Shown here piece by piece: positions 19,184-29,400 of a stretch of 64,000 bases of DNA (positions within the stretch are counted from its first letter, which is position 1; every line of letters starts with the position of its first letter). Made by a program: the position numbers and the translations under genes. The DNA lies in assembly GCA_963792025.1 (NCBI GenBank), contig CAWBUS010000003.1, positions 186,001-250,000 on the forward strand, written 5' to 3'. Source of the stretch: Ginsengibacter sp963792025 (GTDB lineage Bacteria; Bacteroidota; Bacteroidia; Chitinophagales; Chitinophagaceae). The notes beneath the pieces are model-generated. The model was not told the origin of the DNA. It saw nothing but the letters and a program-made list of their open reading frames with translations, and ran no database searches.

Positions 19184-19242
19184 AGAAAAAAAGGCATGAA
19201 AAATAATTCCACGTATTTCAACATCACTAAAAACGGCAAACA

Positions 19243-20580
19243 ATGGCAATTGCAAAAACAGGTGAAGGATTAAAACGCGTAGTAGGTGTATCGGGCCTTA
19301 CCCTTTCAATTATTAACGGAGTTATTGGTGCGGGTATATTTGCACTTCCCGCAATCGTTGGTATTGAAATGGGAGCGTTTGGCGTATTTGGCTATATTTT
19401 CTGCAGCATCATGCTGGCTGCTATTATGCTGTGTTATGCAGAAATTGGAAGCCGTGTTACCACAAGCGGTGGTTCTTATGCGTATGTAGAAGCCGCATTT
19501 GGTGACTTTCCCGGTTATATCATTAACTGGTTATACTTCTTCGGATGGAGTATTTTGGGTAGCGCTGCTTTAATGAATGTCATTGCTGATTCACTGGCTG
19601 TACTATTTCCTGTTTTTGCAAATCCCTTGACACGTGCGACTTTCTTTTTTGTATTAATTGGTTTCATAATCATAATAAATGTGCGTGGTGCAAAACAAGG
19701 TATAGGCTTCATAAAAATGATCACCATCATAAAATTATTGCCGCTTCTTGGTATCATAGTTTTAGGGTTTAGCAAAGTGAAAGCCGGTAACCTGCATTGG
19801 GAACATCTGCCAACGCTCAGGACCTTTGGCGATACAACCCTCATTTTATTTTATGCATTTGCCGGATTTGAAACATCGCTTGGTGTGAGTGGCGAGCTCA
19901 AAAACCCAAGGCGCACCGTTCCTTTAAGTATCTTCCTGGGAGGCCTGGTGGTACTCATTATATATATGTTATTGCAGACCGTAACGCAAGGCGTACTCGG
20001 CACAGAAATAGCGTCGTTTAAAGATGCCCCACTTGCAGCGGTAGCCGAAAAAATTGTAGGCCCTGTGGGAGCCACCTTATTGTTGATTACGGCAGCCATC
20101 TCTTGTTTTGGGTGTGTGAGCGCTGATATTATGGCTACGCCACGTTCGTTATTTGCGGCTTCAAATAATGGAATGTTCCCAAAGTTCCTGGGCAAAGTTC
20201 ACCCTAAATTTGCCACACCTTATGTGGCAGTGACAATTTATGGCTCGCTGATTTTTATTTTTTCCATATCGGGTGGATTCAGGCAATTAGCAATTTTAGC
20301 AAGCGGCGCCATCCTGCTGGTATACCTTGCCGTAATTGCATCAACTATTAAGTTAAGAGTGAAGAATCCGGATACTGCTGAAAAAGTTTATAGAATGCCC
20401 GGTGGCTTGGTCATCCCTTTTATTGGTGTTGCAACGATAGTTTGGTTGCTCACGAGTTTAAGCAAAACCGAAATTCTTTCAGCGCTAATTTTTGTATCCG
20501 CGGTATGCATTATCTATTTTCTTACAAGAAAATTTAAAAGAAAAAAGATAGTAATTATTCCTGCGGAAAGTTTATTGTAA
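19243..20580 (+). CDS. APC-family amino acid permease (third of three)
   Basis: A 445-residue transporter, paralogue of the one at 9974-11323. Shared landmarks are GEGLKRVVGVSG at the N terminus, IINGVIGAGIFALPAIV in helix 1, TSGGSYAYVEAAFG, FAGFETSLGVSGELKNPRRTVP around helix 6, DAPLAAVAEKIVGP and KVHPKFATP. The two most likely arose by duplication, with the intervening peptidase and dehydrogenase genes retained. About 12 transmembrane helices are expected. The substrate is an amino acid by family, not resolved further. Confidence 0.9.
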   Translation: MAIAKTGEGLKRVVGVSGLTLSIINGVIGAGIFALPAIVGIEMGAFGVFGYIFCSIMLAAIMLCYAEIGSRVTTSGGSYAYVEAAFGDFPGYIINWLYFFGWSILGSAALMNVIADSLAVLFPVFANPLTRATFFFVLIGFIIIINVRGAKQGIGFIKMITIIKLLPLLGIIVLGFSKVKAGNLHWEHLPTLRTFGDTTLILFYAFAGFETSLGVSGELKNPRRTVPLSIFLGGLVVLIIYMLLQTVTQGVLGTEIASFKDAPLAAVAEKIVGPVGATLLLITAAISCFGCVSADIMATPRSLFAASNNGMFPKFLGKVHPKFATPYVAVTIYGSLIFIFSISGGFRQLAILASGAILLVYLAVIASTIKLRVKNPDTAEKVYRMPGGLVIPFIGVATIVWLLTSLSKTEILSALIFVSAVCIIYFLTRKFKRKKIVIIPAESLL

Positions 20581-20712
20581 TACCTATAGCAAAGTTTCGG
20601 AGAAAAACATTCTTGGCGAGTTGCAACCTGTTTAAGAAATTCACGCCCGTTTATTTGTAAACTTATCATGGCGATGCCTTGAAGGAGCATTGCTTTTGCA
20701 TTAATTTGTTGT

Positions 20713-21201
20713 ATGAAAAATGAAATTGTTTCACAGCTAAAGTCCTCACTGAAGATGATGATAAATGCCATACGTGACTGCCCGGAAGTCATATGGATCG
20801 ACGATACAAATGGAAATGCCTACTGGCGCATTGTTTACCATTCCTTACATTACACCAATCTTTATTTGGTGCAGGGCGCTTCATCATTTATACCCTGGAC
20901 AAAGCACATTAAGAATTATAACCGCTTGGGATTAGCTACTGAAGATAATGAGCCAATTGTTATTACGACCGTGTATACCAAAGATGAGATGGTTACTTAT
21001 GCAGAGGCTATTATCAATAATTGTGAAACTCTCATAAATGAGGGTTCAATGAATGAACCCGCAGGTTATGAATGGCTGCCCATGAATACATTTGAAAAGC
21101 ATATCTATAGTATCAGGCACCTGCAACACCATATCGGGCAGCTCATTGAAAAGTTGCACGCAGCGGGTATTTGGGGCATAGAATGGGAAAGAGTAAACTG
21201 A
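20713..21201 (+). CDS. DinB-like superfamily protein
   Basis: A 162-residue four-helix protein of the DinB/YfiT-like superfamily. The expected metal-binding histidines are visible: H in VYHSLHYTNLYL on the second helix, and the pair in IRHLQHHIGQLIEKL near the C terminus. The N-terminal helix is VSQLKSSLKMMINAIRDCP. Superfamily members bind a divalent metal and many are thiol-dependent transferases (for example with bacillithiol or mycothiol); this one has no assigned substrate. An upstream TTG-N20-TAATTTG arrangement (20679-20707) could be its promoter. Confidence 0.8.
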   Translation: MKNEIVSQLKSSLKMMINAIRDCPEVIWIDDTNGNAYWRIVYHSLHYTNLYLVQGASSFIPWTKHIKNYNRLGLATEDNEPIVITTVYTKDEMVTYAEAIINNCETLINEGSMNEPAGYEWLPMNTFEKHIYSIRHLQHHIGQLIEKLHAAGIWGIEWERVN

Positions 21202-21316
21202 GGTTTTAAATGCATTACGTTTACGTGTGTACGTTGCCGTTACCTTTTGTCCTGGCGTGGCATGAGTCATCTTTTTAATAATATTAAAAAGTTTTCAAAG
21301 CAATAATGCTTCTGTT

Positions 21317-21324
21317 TAATTTTG
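21317..21324 (+). promoter_or_regulatory. Candidate -7 box for the O-methyltransferase gene
   Basis: TAATTTTG at 21317-21324 is an exact match to the Bacteroidota -7 consensus TAnnTTTG, 31 bp before the ATG at 21356. I could not see a convincing TTG at the -33 position, so only half of the promoter is supported. Confidence 0.45.
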
Positions 21325-21355
21325 ATACAACCAATTTTTTATTTAATTACTTTTT

Positions 21356-22021
21356 ATGGACCAACAACTTTTTGAATCAGTAGACCAATACATCAGCCAG
21401 TTATTTCATGATGAAGATGATTGCCTGAAGGCAACCGAACAATCCATCATTGAATCGGGTATTCCGCAAATTAGTATTTCGCCCAACCAGGGAAAATTTT
21501 TGCAAATACTCGCCAAACTCTGCAATGCTAAAAAAATATTGGAAATGGGAACACTCGGCGGTTACAGCACGATCTGGATGGCAAGAGCATTACCCGAAAA
21601 CGGTAAACTGGTTACACTGGAAATAGATAAGAAGCATGCGGACGTAGCGCAACAAAACTTTAACCGATGCGGTCTTGCATCAAAAATTGAAATACGACTT
21701 GGTAAAGCCATCGATATATTGCCGCAACTAAAAACCGAAGGTGTGGGACCTTTTGATATGATTTTTATTGATGCTGACAAACCACCTTATACCGAATACT
21801 TTAAATGGGCATTACAATTGTCCAGGCCGGGAACACTCATCATTGCTGATAATGTAATAAGAGAAGGGAAAGTATTACTCAAGGAAGATCCAGACGAAAT
21901 GGTGACCGGTGTAAAACGCTTCAATAATTTTTTGTCCCAATGCAATGATGTAGCGGCCACAATTTTTCAAACGGTTGGCGCCAAAGAACATGATGGAATG
22001 GCTCTTGCCATTGTAAAATAA
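21356..22021 (+). CDS. O-methyltransferase, caffeoyl-CoA OMT-like (COG4122)
   Basis: A 221-residue class I SAM-dependent methyltransferase. Motif I is EMGTLGGYSTIWMARALP; the acidic end of strand 2 is LEIDKKHADVAQQNF; the divalent-metal and catalytic motif is FDMIFIDADKPPYTEYF, and LIIADNVIREGKV supplies further metal ligands. This is the cation-dependent OMT family that methylates catechol-type hydroxyls. The physiological substrate in this bacterium is not indicated by neighbours. The upstream -7 box at 21317 supports an independent transcript. Confidence 0.9.
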   Translation: MDQQLFESVDQYISQLFHDEDDCLKATEQSIIESGIPQISISPNQGKFLQILAKLCNAKKILEMGTLGGYSTIWMARALPENGKLVTLEIDKKHADVAQQNFNRCGLASKIEIRLGKAIDILPQLKTEGVGPFDMIFIDADKPPYTEYFKWALQLSRPGTLIIADNVIREGKVLLKEDPDEMVTGVKRFNNFLSQCNDVAATIFQTVGAKEHDGMALAIVK

Positions 22022-22118
22022 TTTGTTGGTAAAATGAAACCCTGCCGAAAAAGATCGTTTAAAAAATTCCAACAATTTACAGCAATTATATATACATGAT
22101 CTCAAACCATTGCTCATC

Positions 22119-22231
22119 AAACCAAGAAGATTTTTCACAGTATGTCCTTAAGTTCGGGGACTTGAATGAAACCTTCTTGGTTTTGCCCCTAAACAATGAT
22201 GTATACTGCTTTGTCGCTTACAGAGCAGTAT
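22119..22231. other. Two stem-loops in the convergent gap before DUF4249
   Basis: In the 213-bp gap between the methyltransferase stop (22021) and the DUF4249 stop (22235) there are two inverted repeats. The first pairs AAACCAAGAAG (22119-22129) with CTTCTTGGTTT (22173-22183) around a 43-nt loop that contains GTCC/GGAC. The second pairs ATACTGCT (22203-22210) with AGCAGTAT (22224-22231). Neither is followed by a clear T tract on either strand, so intrinsic termination is only a possibility. Confidence 0.4.
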
Positions 22232-22234
22232 GAA

Positions 22235-23038
22235 TTAAAAATGCACCGTAAGACTTTCCGATTGAATGGTATGTGCACTGAAATAACCAAGAGCTCCGTT
22301 AGTAAGATTAGTATCTGGGTTTGCCGGTGTGGCCTCGTTAAATGGATTTGCATTCAGCAATTGCCGCAGTTCAAAAAAATATTTAAAGACATTTTCATCG
22401 ATACAATACATATTCAATGTAAGCTGATCACCTGTCTTCAGCGCTGTGCTATCATTATCGAAAGGCTGCGTGATATACTTGCCATCAGACAGGCGATCCT
22501 GGAAGATGAAAATTTTAGTCAGCAGGGAATCATTGATCTTTTCTGTGAACTGGTAATAGTTCTGTATTCCCGCCGGATCCTGGAAATTGGCAACTGCCTG
22601 TATCACTGTTTTCCCATTATCACCTGATTTCTGTTGAAAGGTAACCGAGTCAAGCGGTACCGGTACGGGCATGGTGGATACTGCAGAAAAACTTTTTCCG
22701 GCAGAAACAATAGCAAGTGTATACGTATTCCCCGGTACTCCGTGCCAAAAAGTATGCGTTTGATAAATACCTGGCGAAGTTTCTGTGAGCGTATCAACCA
22801 ATGCATGGTCATCACTAATGATAACTTTTGCGCCTGACACTGATGGATAAATATTGGGTTGGCTGAAATTTACCGAAGAATTTATTGACACAGTATAAGG
22901 GCCTGTCCCGTTAGTAACCTCGCCTATAACTACGAGTTGCGTAGGTGAATTATTCAATTGAACCGTGATCACTTTTTTGCACGACAAAGAAATGAACGCA
23001 GTTATAATAACACTTATTATGGCGATCTTTTTCATCAT
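22235..23038 (-). CDS. DUF4249 family lipoprotein, partner of TonB receptor
   Basis: A 267-residue outer-membrane-associated lipoprotein. The signal peptide ends in AFISLSCKK (lipobox Cys about 20), followed by the family pattern LVVIGEVTNGTGPYTVSINSSVNF, an Ig-like beta-sandwich and GIYQTHTFWHGVPGNTYTLAI. DUF4249 proteins are typically encoded directly after a TonB-dependent receptor and are thought to be surface lipoproteins working with it. Here the start codon overlaps the receptor's stop by one base (TGATG at 23036-23040), a classic translational coupling arrangement. Confidence 0.88.
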   Translation of the reverse strand: MMKKIAIISVIITAFISLSCKKVITVQLNNSPTQLVVIGEVTNGTGPYTVSINSSVNFSQPNIYPSVSGAKVIISDDHALVDTLTETSPGIYQTHTFWHGVPGNTYTLAIVSAGKSFSAVSTMPVPVPLDSVTFQQKSGDNGKTVIQAVANFQDPAGIQNYYQFTEKINDSLLTKIFIFQDRLSDGKYITQPFDNDSTALKTGDQLTLNMYCIDENVFKYFFELRQLLNANPFNEATPANPDTNLTNGALGYFSAHTIQSESLTVHF

Positions 23039-25362
23039 CAGAATTTAAAATTGTAAGTTACTGAAGGGATGATCTTGAAAAGAGAATATTGCACAGCCTG
23101 CGTGAGCGACGGATTATTAGGATCGTTCTGGAAAATAATAGCATAAGCATTCGCCCGGTCGTAAGCATTGTACATGGAGAATGTCCAGCTACTCTCCCAC
23201 TTCTTTCTCTTTTTATTTCCTACCGTGGCCGCCAGGTCAAGCCGGTGATAAGGAGGCATGCGATAGCCGTTTCGTTGTGTGTAATAAAAAATCGTCTGTC
23301 CGTTTACGTCATACTTGCCATTTGGAAATGTAACGGCATTGCCAGTGTTAAATACCCACGTTGCAGATAGTGTCCATTTTTTATTGGGTTTATAAATTCC
23401 TACCACTGATATATCGTGGGTAGCATCCTGTTTTGCGGGATACCAGCTATTGTTGTTAATACCAGCTATTTGTAGCTCCGTGCGGGAGAGCGTATAACTT
23501 ATCCACCCCGTAAATTTTCCGGTCTTCTTTTTCAAAAATAATTCCAGGCCATACGCTCTTCCTTTTCCATACAGCAATTGCGATTCAACATTAATGTTGG
23601 CCACCAGTTGTGCGCCATTTTTATAATCGATCTGGTTTTGCATTGACTTATAATATAACTCAGAAGAAAATTCAATGGTGTTGTTGGCAAAGTTCCTGTA
23701 ATAACCAACCGACTCCTGGTCTGCGAGTCCGGGCTTTACATTGTTGCTGCCGGGCACCCATAAATCAGTCGGGTTAGCGGCGGTGGAATTGGAAAGCAAA
23801 TGCAGGTATTGCGTATTTCGTGTATACGCCACCTTTAGTGAGCTGTTGTCATTGAGTAACCAGCTTGCAGAAAACCGCGGTTCAGGATTCAAATATGTTT
23901 TCACGACTTTCCCTTTCGTGTAGGTGGCAGTACTGGCTACATTGCCAACACTATCATAAGTATAAAAGCTTCCCGGGCCAAGAATTGAAAATGCTGAAAG
24001 CCGCAACCCGTAATCCAAATGCAATTTCCTGATGGGCGTCCATTCATGAGAAATATAAGCGGCATTTTCAAAATCATATTTCTTAGGAAGATCCAGCGAA
24101 TTAAAGCGGGATGTTGCAGTTGCATCAATAATACCCGGCGAAAAAGTATGGTGAATGAAATCAACCCCAAACTTCAAAGTACTGGTAGTACCAATGTAAT
24201 ATTGAAAATCTTCTTTTAAGGAAGCATCTATTATTTTTGAAACGAGATCAATATTGTTATTACTTGAATTAATGTTAATGATATAATTGTAATTACTATA
24301 AATGAGAGAAGTATTCGAAAAAAGGCGACTGTTGTAAATATGGTTCCACCGTGCGGTGCCGGTGGTGTTACCCCATTTAATACCGAAGGTGTTAGAAAAC
24401 GAAAGGACATCTCTTCCAAAATAACCGGATAGATAGACCCTGTTGTTCTCATTAATCTTATAATTTGCCTTGGCGTTAATATCGTAGAAATAAAGGCTGT
24501 TCCTGTTTACATTGGTGTCTTTCGAAAGCTTCAGGAACATATCAGCGTAGGTTCTTCTTGCGCTAATGATGAAAGAGCCTTTGTCTTTCACTATAGGTCC
24601 TTCCAGGTTAAGCCGCGAAGATATGAGCCCGATGCCGCCGCTGCCGGCAAGCTTTTGATCGTTGCCATCATTCATCCTGATGTCTACCACGGAGGATAAC
24701 CTGCCGCCATATTCAGCAGGCATACCGCCTTTATAAACGGTTACATCCTTTATAGCGTCAGAATTAAACGTAGAAAAAAAGCCCAATAAATGACTCGGGT
24801 TATATACTACTGCTTCATCCAATAATATCAGGTTTTGATCAGCAGCTCCGCCACGAACAAAGATGCCGCTGTTGCCATCTCCTGCGGATTTGATTCCGGG
24901 CAGCAATTGCATTGTTTTAAAAATATCTTTCTCGCCAAACAACACCGGCACATCATTCATCTCTTTTATAGATAAATTTTGAACCCCCATTAACGGGCTG
25001 GTAACGTTGGAATATTTAGTTCGTCCACTTATAACAATATCACTTAGTTCCTTTCCTGCCGACACTAACGCAGGTTGCAGCTGTATACTTTTAGTAAGAT
25101 TTATTGCAATAGTATCCGGCTTATATCCTGAATAACTTACCACCAGCGTGTAAATGCCGGAGGACGCCGTTAGCGAATAGAATCCGTATGAGTTACTTAT
25201 TGCCCCGCTGGATGGCCGTTCGAGCAAAACGGCTGTAGCGCCTATGAGCACCTCCCCTGTATTTTTATCAGTTATCGTGCCGCTTACGGTATGTTTCTCC
25301 TGTGAATATGCGCTGGAAGTTGCCAATATGAATATAAGCAGCAAGAATTTTGACAGGGACAT
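23038..25362 (-). CDS. TonB-dependent outer membrane receptor with carboxypeptidase-regulatory-like domain
   Basis: A 774-residue outer membrane receptor. After a signal peptide (MSLSKFLLLIFILATSSAYSQ) comes a CarboxypepD_reg-like domain (HTVSGTITDKNTGEVLIGAT), a plug domain (DIFKTMQLLPGIKSAGDGN; FVRGGAADQNLILLDEAVVYNP) and a 22-strand type barrel ending in a terminal aromatic Phe (TYNFKF). It imports a large substrate, energised by TonB. An upstream in-frame ATG at 25404 lies inside the -7 promoter box (25402-25409), so the start at 25362, which begins the signal peptide, is the right one. The substrate is unknown. It forms a transcription unit with the DUF4249 gene. Confidence 0.92.
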   Translation of the reverse strand: MSLSKFLLLIFILATSSAYSQEKHTVSGTITDKNTGEVLIGATAVLLERPSSGAISNSYGFYSLTASSGIYTLVVSYSGYKPDTIAINLTKSIQLQPALVSAGKELSDIVISGRTKYSNVTSPLMGVQNLSIKEMNDVPVLFGEKDIFKTMQLLPGIKSAGDGNSGIFVRGGAADQNLILLDEAVVYNPSHLLGFFSTFNSDAIKDVTVYKGGMPAEYGGRLSSVVDIRMNDGNDQKLAGSGGIGLISSRLNLEGPIVKDKGSFIISARRTYADMFLKLSKDTNVNRNSLYFYDINAKANYKINENNRVYLSGYFGRDVLSFSNTFGIKWGNTTGTARWNHIYNSRLFSNTSLIYSNYNYIININSSNNNIDLVSKIIDASLKEDFQYYIGTTSTLKFGVDFIHHTFSPGIIDATATSRFNSLDLPKKYDFENAAYISHEWTPIRKLHLDYGLRLSAFSILGPGSFYTYDSVGNVASTATYTKGKVVKTYLNPEPRFSASWLLNDNSSLKVAYTRNTQYLHLLSNSTAANPTDLWVPGSNNVKPGLADQESVGYYRNFANNTIEFSSELYYKSMQNQIDYKNGAQLVANINVESQLLYGKGRAYGLELFLKKKTGKFTGWISYTLSRTELQIAGINNNSWYPAKQDATHDISVVGIYKPNKKWTLSATWVFNTGNAVTFPNGKYDVNGQTIFYYTQRNGYRMPPYHRLDLAATVGNKKRKKWESSWTFSMYNAYDRANAYAIIFQNDPNNPSLTQAVQYSLFKIIPSVTYNFKF

Positions 25363-25401
25363 GTATCGATTACAATTAAGATTTTTATCACGGGTTTGAT
25401 G

Positions 25402-25409
25402 CAAAGGTA
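25402..25409 (-). promoter_or_regulatory. -7 box of the TonB receptor/DUF4249 operon
   Basis: On the minus strand TACCTTTG is an exact match to the Bacteroidota -7 consensus TAnnTTTG. It sits 40 bp before the chosen start at 25362 and overlaps the alternative ATG at 25404, which therefore cannot be translated from this promoter. The -33 element is not obvious. Confidence 0.6.
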
Positions 25410-25589
25410 TAGGTCAATAGCAGGTTTACACATGTTATAGTTTTGTTATTACCAAATAGTATTATTGCATGACTCACCGCAAATATTGAGGATGCGACGG
25501 TCTAACGGATTCCCGATCTTCTTCTTCGTATTTCATCATTTTATTTTATCTTCACCTGCCGCCCTTCTCTTTACTTAATATTTACCATA

Positions 25590-26477
25590 ATGCAACTAAC
25601 AATTACCAATTTGTCTAAGACATATCCTAACGGCACACAGGCTTTAAAAGGAATTGACCTCGTGATTCAGCAGGGAATGTTTGGTTTGCTCGGACCTAAC
25701 GGTGCTGGTAAGTCGTCGTTGATGCGTACAATTGCCACACTACAGGAAGCAGATACCGGCAGTATTTTTTTGGATGATATTGATGTTCTTAAAGACAAAG
25801 CAGCCGTTCGAAGATTGCTGGGGTATCTTCCGCAAGAGTTTGGTGTATACCCGAAAATTAATCCTGAAATGATGCTGGATCATATTGCCCAACTAAAGGG
25901 CATTGATAACAGTAAAGAAAGAAAGCAAATAGTAGGTGCACTCCTTAACAGGGTGAACCTTTACGCAGATCGCAAAAAAAATCTTGGAACTTTCTCGGGT
26001 GGTATGAAGCAACGTTTCGGCATTGCGCAAGCGCTTATTGGTAATCCTAAATTAATTATTGTAGATGAGCCAACGGCCGGCCTTGATCCTGCTGAAAGAA
26101 ATCGCTTTTATAATCTATTGAATGAATTAGGTGAGAATACAATCGTAATACTTTCGACGCACATTGTGGAAGATGTAAGAACATTATGCAGTGATTTTGC
26201 CATTATATGCCAGGGCGAAATGTTAAGGCATGATAACCCTGATGAAGCTGTGTATGGCCTGGATGGGAAAATATATAGTAAAGCCATCAATAAAACTGAA
26301 ATTGAAAATTACCAACAACAATACCACGTAATATCTGTACAAATAAAAGGTGGCAAACTTAATATCCGCATCTATGCAGATGCGGATCCGGGCAATGGCT
26401 TTACCCCGGTGCAGGCGGTTCTGGAAGATTTTTATTTCTACCAGATATCCGGCAGAATGAATGTGATTACTCTTTAA
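25590..26477 (+). CDS. ABC transporter ATP-binding protein
   Basis: A 295-residue ABC ATPase. Walker A is GPNGAGKS (35-42), the Q loop is YLPQEFGVYP, the signature is FSGGMKQRFGIAQAL, Walker B is LIIVDEPTAGLD and the H loop is STHIVEDV. It resembles the ATPases that pair with ABC-2 permeases in drug, lantibiotic or Cu-processing export systems. The C-terminal 70 residues after DNPDEAVYGLDGKIY are a specific extension. The permease partner, with a fused peptidase, begins 21 bp downstream, so the two form one system. Confidence 0.93.
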   Translation: MQLTITNLSKTYPNGTQALKGIDLVIQQGMFGLLGPNGAGKSSLMRTIATLQEADTGSIFLDDIDVLKDKAAVRRLLGYLPQEFGVYPKINPEMMLDHIAQLKGIDNSKERKQIVGALLNRVNLYADRKKNLGTFSGGMKQRFGIAQALIGNPKLIIVDEPTAGLDPAERNRFYNLLNELGENTIVILSTHIVEDVRTLCSDFAIICQGEMLRHDNPDEAVYGLDGKIYSKAINKTEIENYQQQYHVISVQIKGGKLNIRIYADADPGNGFTPVQAVLEDFYFYQISGRMNVITL

Positions 26478-26498
26478 ACTTCATCAAAACCAACGGCT

Positions 26499-29400
26499 AT
26501 GTTCTGGCAAATTTTCCTTTTTGAATTAAAGTATCGTATTAGGAGACCTGCAACATGGATCTACTTTTTTGCATTTTTATTATTTGGATTTTTATCGGTG
26601 GCAACCGGCTCAACTTCTGCTTCTGAAAAGGTAATGCACAATTCGCCCTGGGTTGTTGCCGATGGTAATGTTGTGTTTAGTATGTTCGCTATGCTGATCT
26701 GCTCTGCCGTAATGGGTGTTCCTTTATACCGGGATATTGAGCATCAAACCCGTTATTATTTGTATAGCTACCCTATCACCAAAGGTGGTTATTTCTGGGG
26801 CAGGTTTATAGGTTCATTTGTTTTTGTATTATTTATCGGAACGGGTTTTAGTTGGGGTTGTCTTGCGGGAAGCGGCGTGGGGCCTTTCTTTGGCTGGGTG
26901 CCGGCAGAGCGCATCGGGCATTATGGCCTATGGAATTATTTTCAGCCTTACTTCCTTTTCAGCATCAGTAACTTACTTCTTTCTTCTGCAATATTTTTTG
27001 CAACGGTGTCCCTTACACGAAATGTAAAAGTAATATATACAGCAAGCATATTACTTTTTATTGGCTACCTGCTTGCCAGTTTTTTGGTGCAGGATATTGA
27101 AAAAAGAGAACTGGTAAAACTGCTGGACCCTTTTGGCATCAACACTTTTGAGCTGGAGACAAGGTTTTATACACCTGTAGAGAAAAACACTTTACTGGCG
27201 CCACTTTCAAAAGTTATTATTCTTAACAGGCTTATCTGGGCGGGAGTTTCGCTCTTAATAATCGCTTTTGCTTACTGGCGTTTTAGTTTTCAAAAATTCT
27301 TAAAACCGGAACTTACCAGCAAGCGTAAACGCAAAAAAGAATTAGCCGCTCTTGCCGCTCCGGGACTGATCAGGAATGTACACCAGGATTTTGGCAAAAG
27401 GCATTTGCAAAAAATATGGTGGAACTTATCAAAGCTTGAATTCCTGAACATTATCAGGGACAATTATTTCAGGGCCATTTTAGGAGGTGGTATTGTATTT
27501 CTAATTCTTGATTTTTGGATAGGCAATACCCTTTACAGTGTTGGCAACAGACCGCTTACCGTGTTCCTGATGGACTATAAAAATTATAATTATTCAGTTT
27601 TTATTTTTATCATCCTTTTATTTTACACGGGCGAAGCAGTACACCGCGAAAAGACTACCGGGTTTAATATTATAAACGATGCAATGCCGGTATCTAATAC
27701 CATTTTTTATTTATCTAAACTATTTGGTCTTTTATGTATTGCGTTTGTGCTTTGTTCCATACCCATCGTAATTGGGGTGATTGTGCAATCACTTAAAGGA
27801 TTTACAGTTTACAATTTCGGCATTTATTTCAGAGAGATGTACCTGCTTACATTTCCTTCTTATATTGAAATGATCTTACTGGGATTTGCAGTGCATATTA
27901 CAGTTAATAATAAGTTTGGCGGCCATGGAATAGCAATGCTGATATGGATTACAATGTTTCTTCTGCGTGTTATCGGTAAAATGGACTATAACTTATTCTT
28001 CTATTTTTACACACCCAACTATATGTGGTCTGATATGAATGGAATTGGCCATTTTATGCAACCACAATCGTGGTTTAATTTTTATTGGCTGATGCTGGGA
28101 TCGCTGCTGGTAACACTTGCTTATCTTTTTTACAGGCGGGGTATTACCGGGGGTTTTAAAGAACGCTGGAGGGTTGGAATGCAACGTTTCAATGGCTGGC
28201 CTGTAATTTTAACCACTGCATTTTTTATCGCATGGTTGGGCAGCGGCGCTTTTATTTACTATAATGTAAGCATCCTTAACAATTATTATACAGCAGCTGA
28301 AATAAGGCACCGGACTGCCTTATATGAAAAGACATTAAAAAAATATGACGATATTATTAAACCCAAAGTAACGGCGATCATTCTAAACGCATCTGTTTAT
28401 CCGGAGGAAAGAAAAGTGGATATCAATGCCAGAGTTTATATCAAAAATAAATCTGATCAACCGATACCTGCCCTTCATTTACTGGCGGAACAAAATGTAG
28501 ATTATAGCATATTGTATAATGGCAAATCCATCGGGTATACGAGCCCGTTATATTATTCTTATTCCATGTTTACTTTCTTTAAGAAGGGCAAAGACACGCT
28601 TAATTATCGAATCTACCAGCTTCCTGCAGCTTTGCAACCCGGCGACAGTGCATTGCTGGAGGTAAACTCAGAAATCGCCAACCATGGATTTGTAAACAGT
28701 GGGCTAAGCAGGGAGATATTAAATAACGGTACATTCTTCGCCGGAGGTCTTCCTTCTTTTGGCTATGATCCGCAAAGAGAAATGGAAAGTGATGAATACC
28801 GCAAGAAAAATGGTTTACCGCCGAAGGATGATAATTATCCTGAGCAAGACGATCCAAAAGGAAGGAACCGGTTATTGTTCAATGACAACGCCGACCTGAT
28901 ACATTTTGAAGCGACAGTAAGTACCACAGCTGACCAGATAGCTATAGCGCCCGGTTACCTGCAGAAAACGTGGATGCAAAACGGGCGCCAGTATTTCTAT
29001 TATGTGCAGGATTCTCCCATCCAGGATTTCTTTAGCATTGTTTCAGCAAAATATAAAATATTAAAAGATTCAGTTACGGTTGATGACGGAAAAAAGATCG
29101 CTATAGAAATATTCTACGACAAGCAGCACCCTTTTAACCTTAGCCATTTTGATGCAGCGCTTAAAGACGGGCTTCAATATTATTCAAAAACGTATGGACC
29201 TTTTCAACACAGGCAAATGCGGGTGCTAGAGTTTCCGCGTTATGCGGGCTTTGCACAAAGTTTCCCCAACACAGTTCCTTTCTCAGAAAGTTTCGGATGG
29301 GTAGCCGATTTCAAAAGTCCTGATGATTTTGATTATGTTTATTTCGTTACCGGTCATGAACTGGCGCATCAATGGTGGGGCCACCAGGTTACTCCTAATT

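Noticed and set aside
22196..22627. 143-codon plus-strand frame opposite the DUF4249 gene
   Set aside because: It is antisense to a well-supported lipoprotein gene and shows no protein features.
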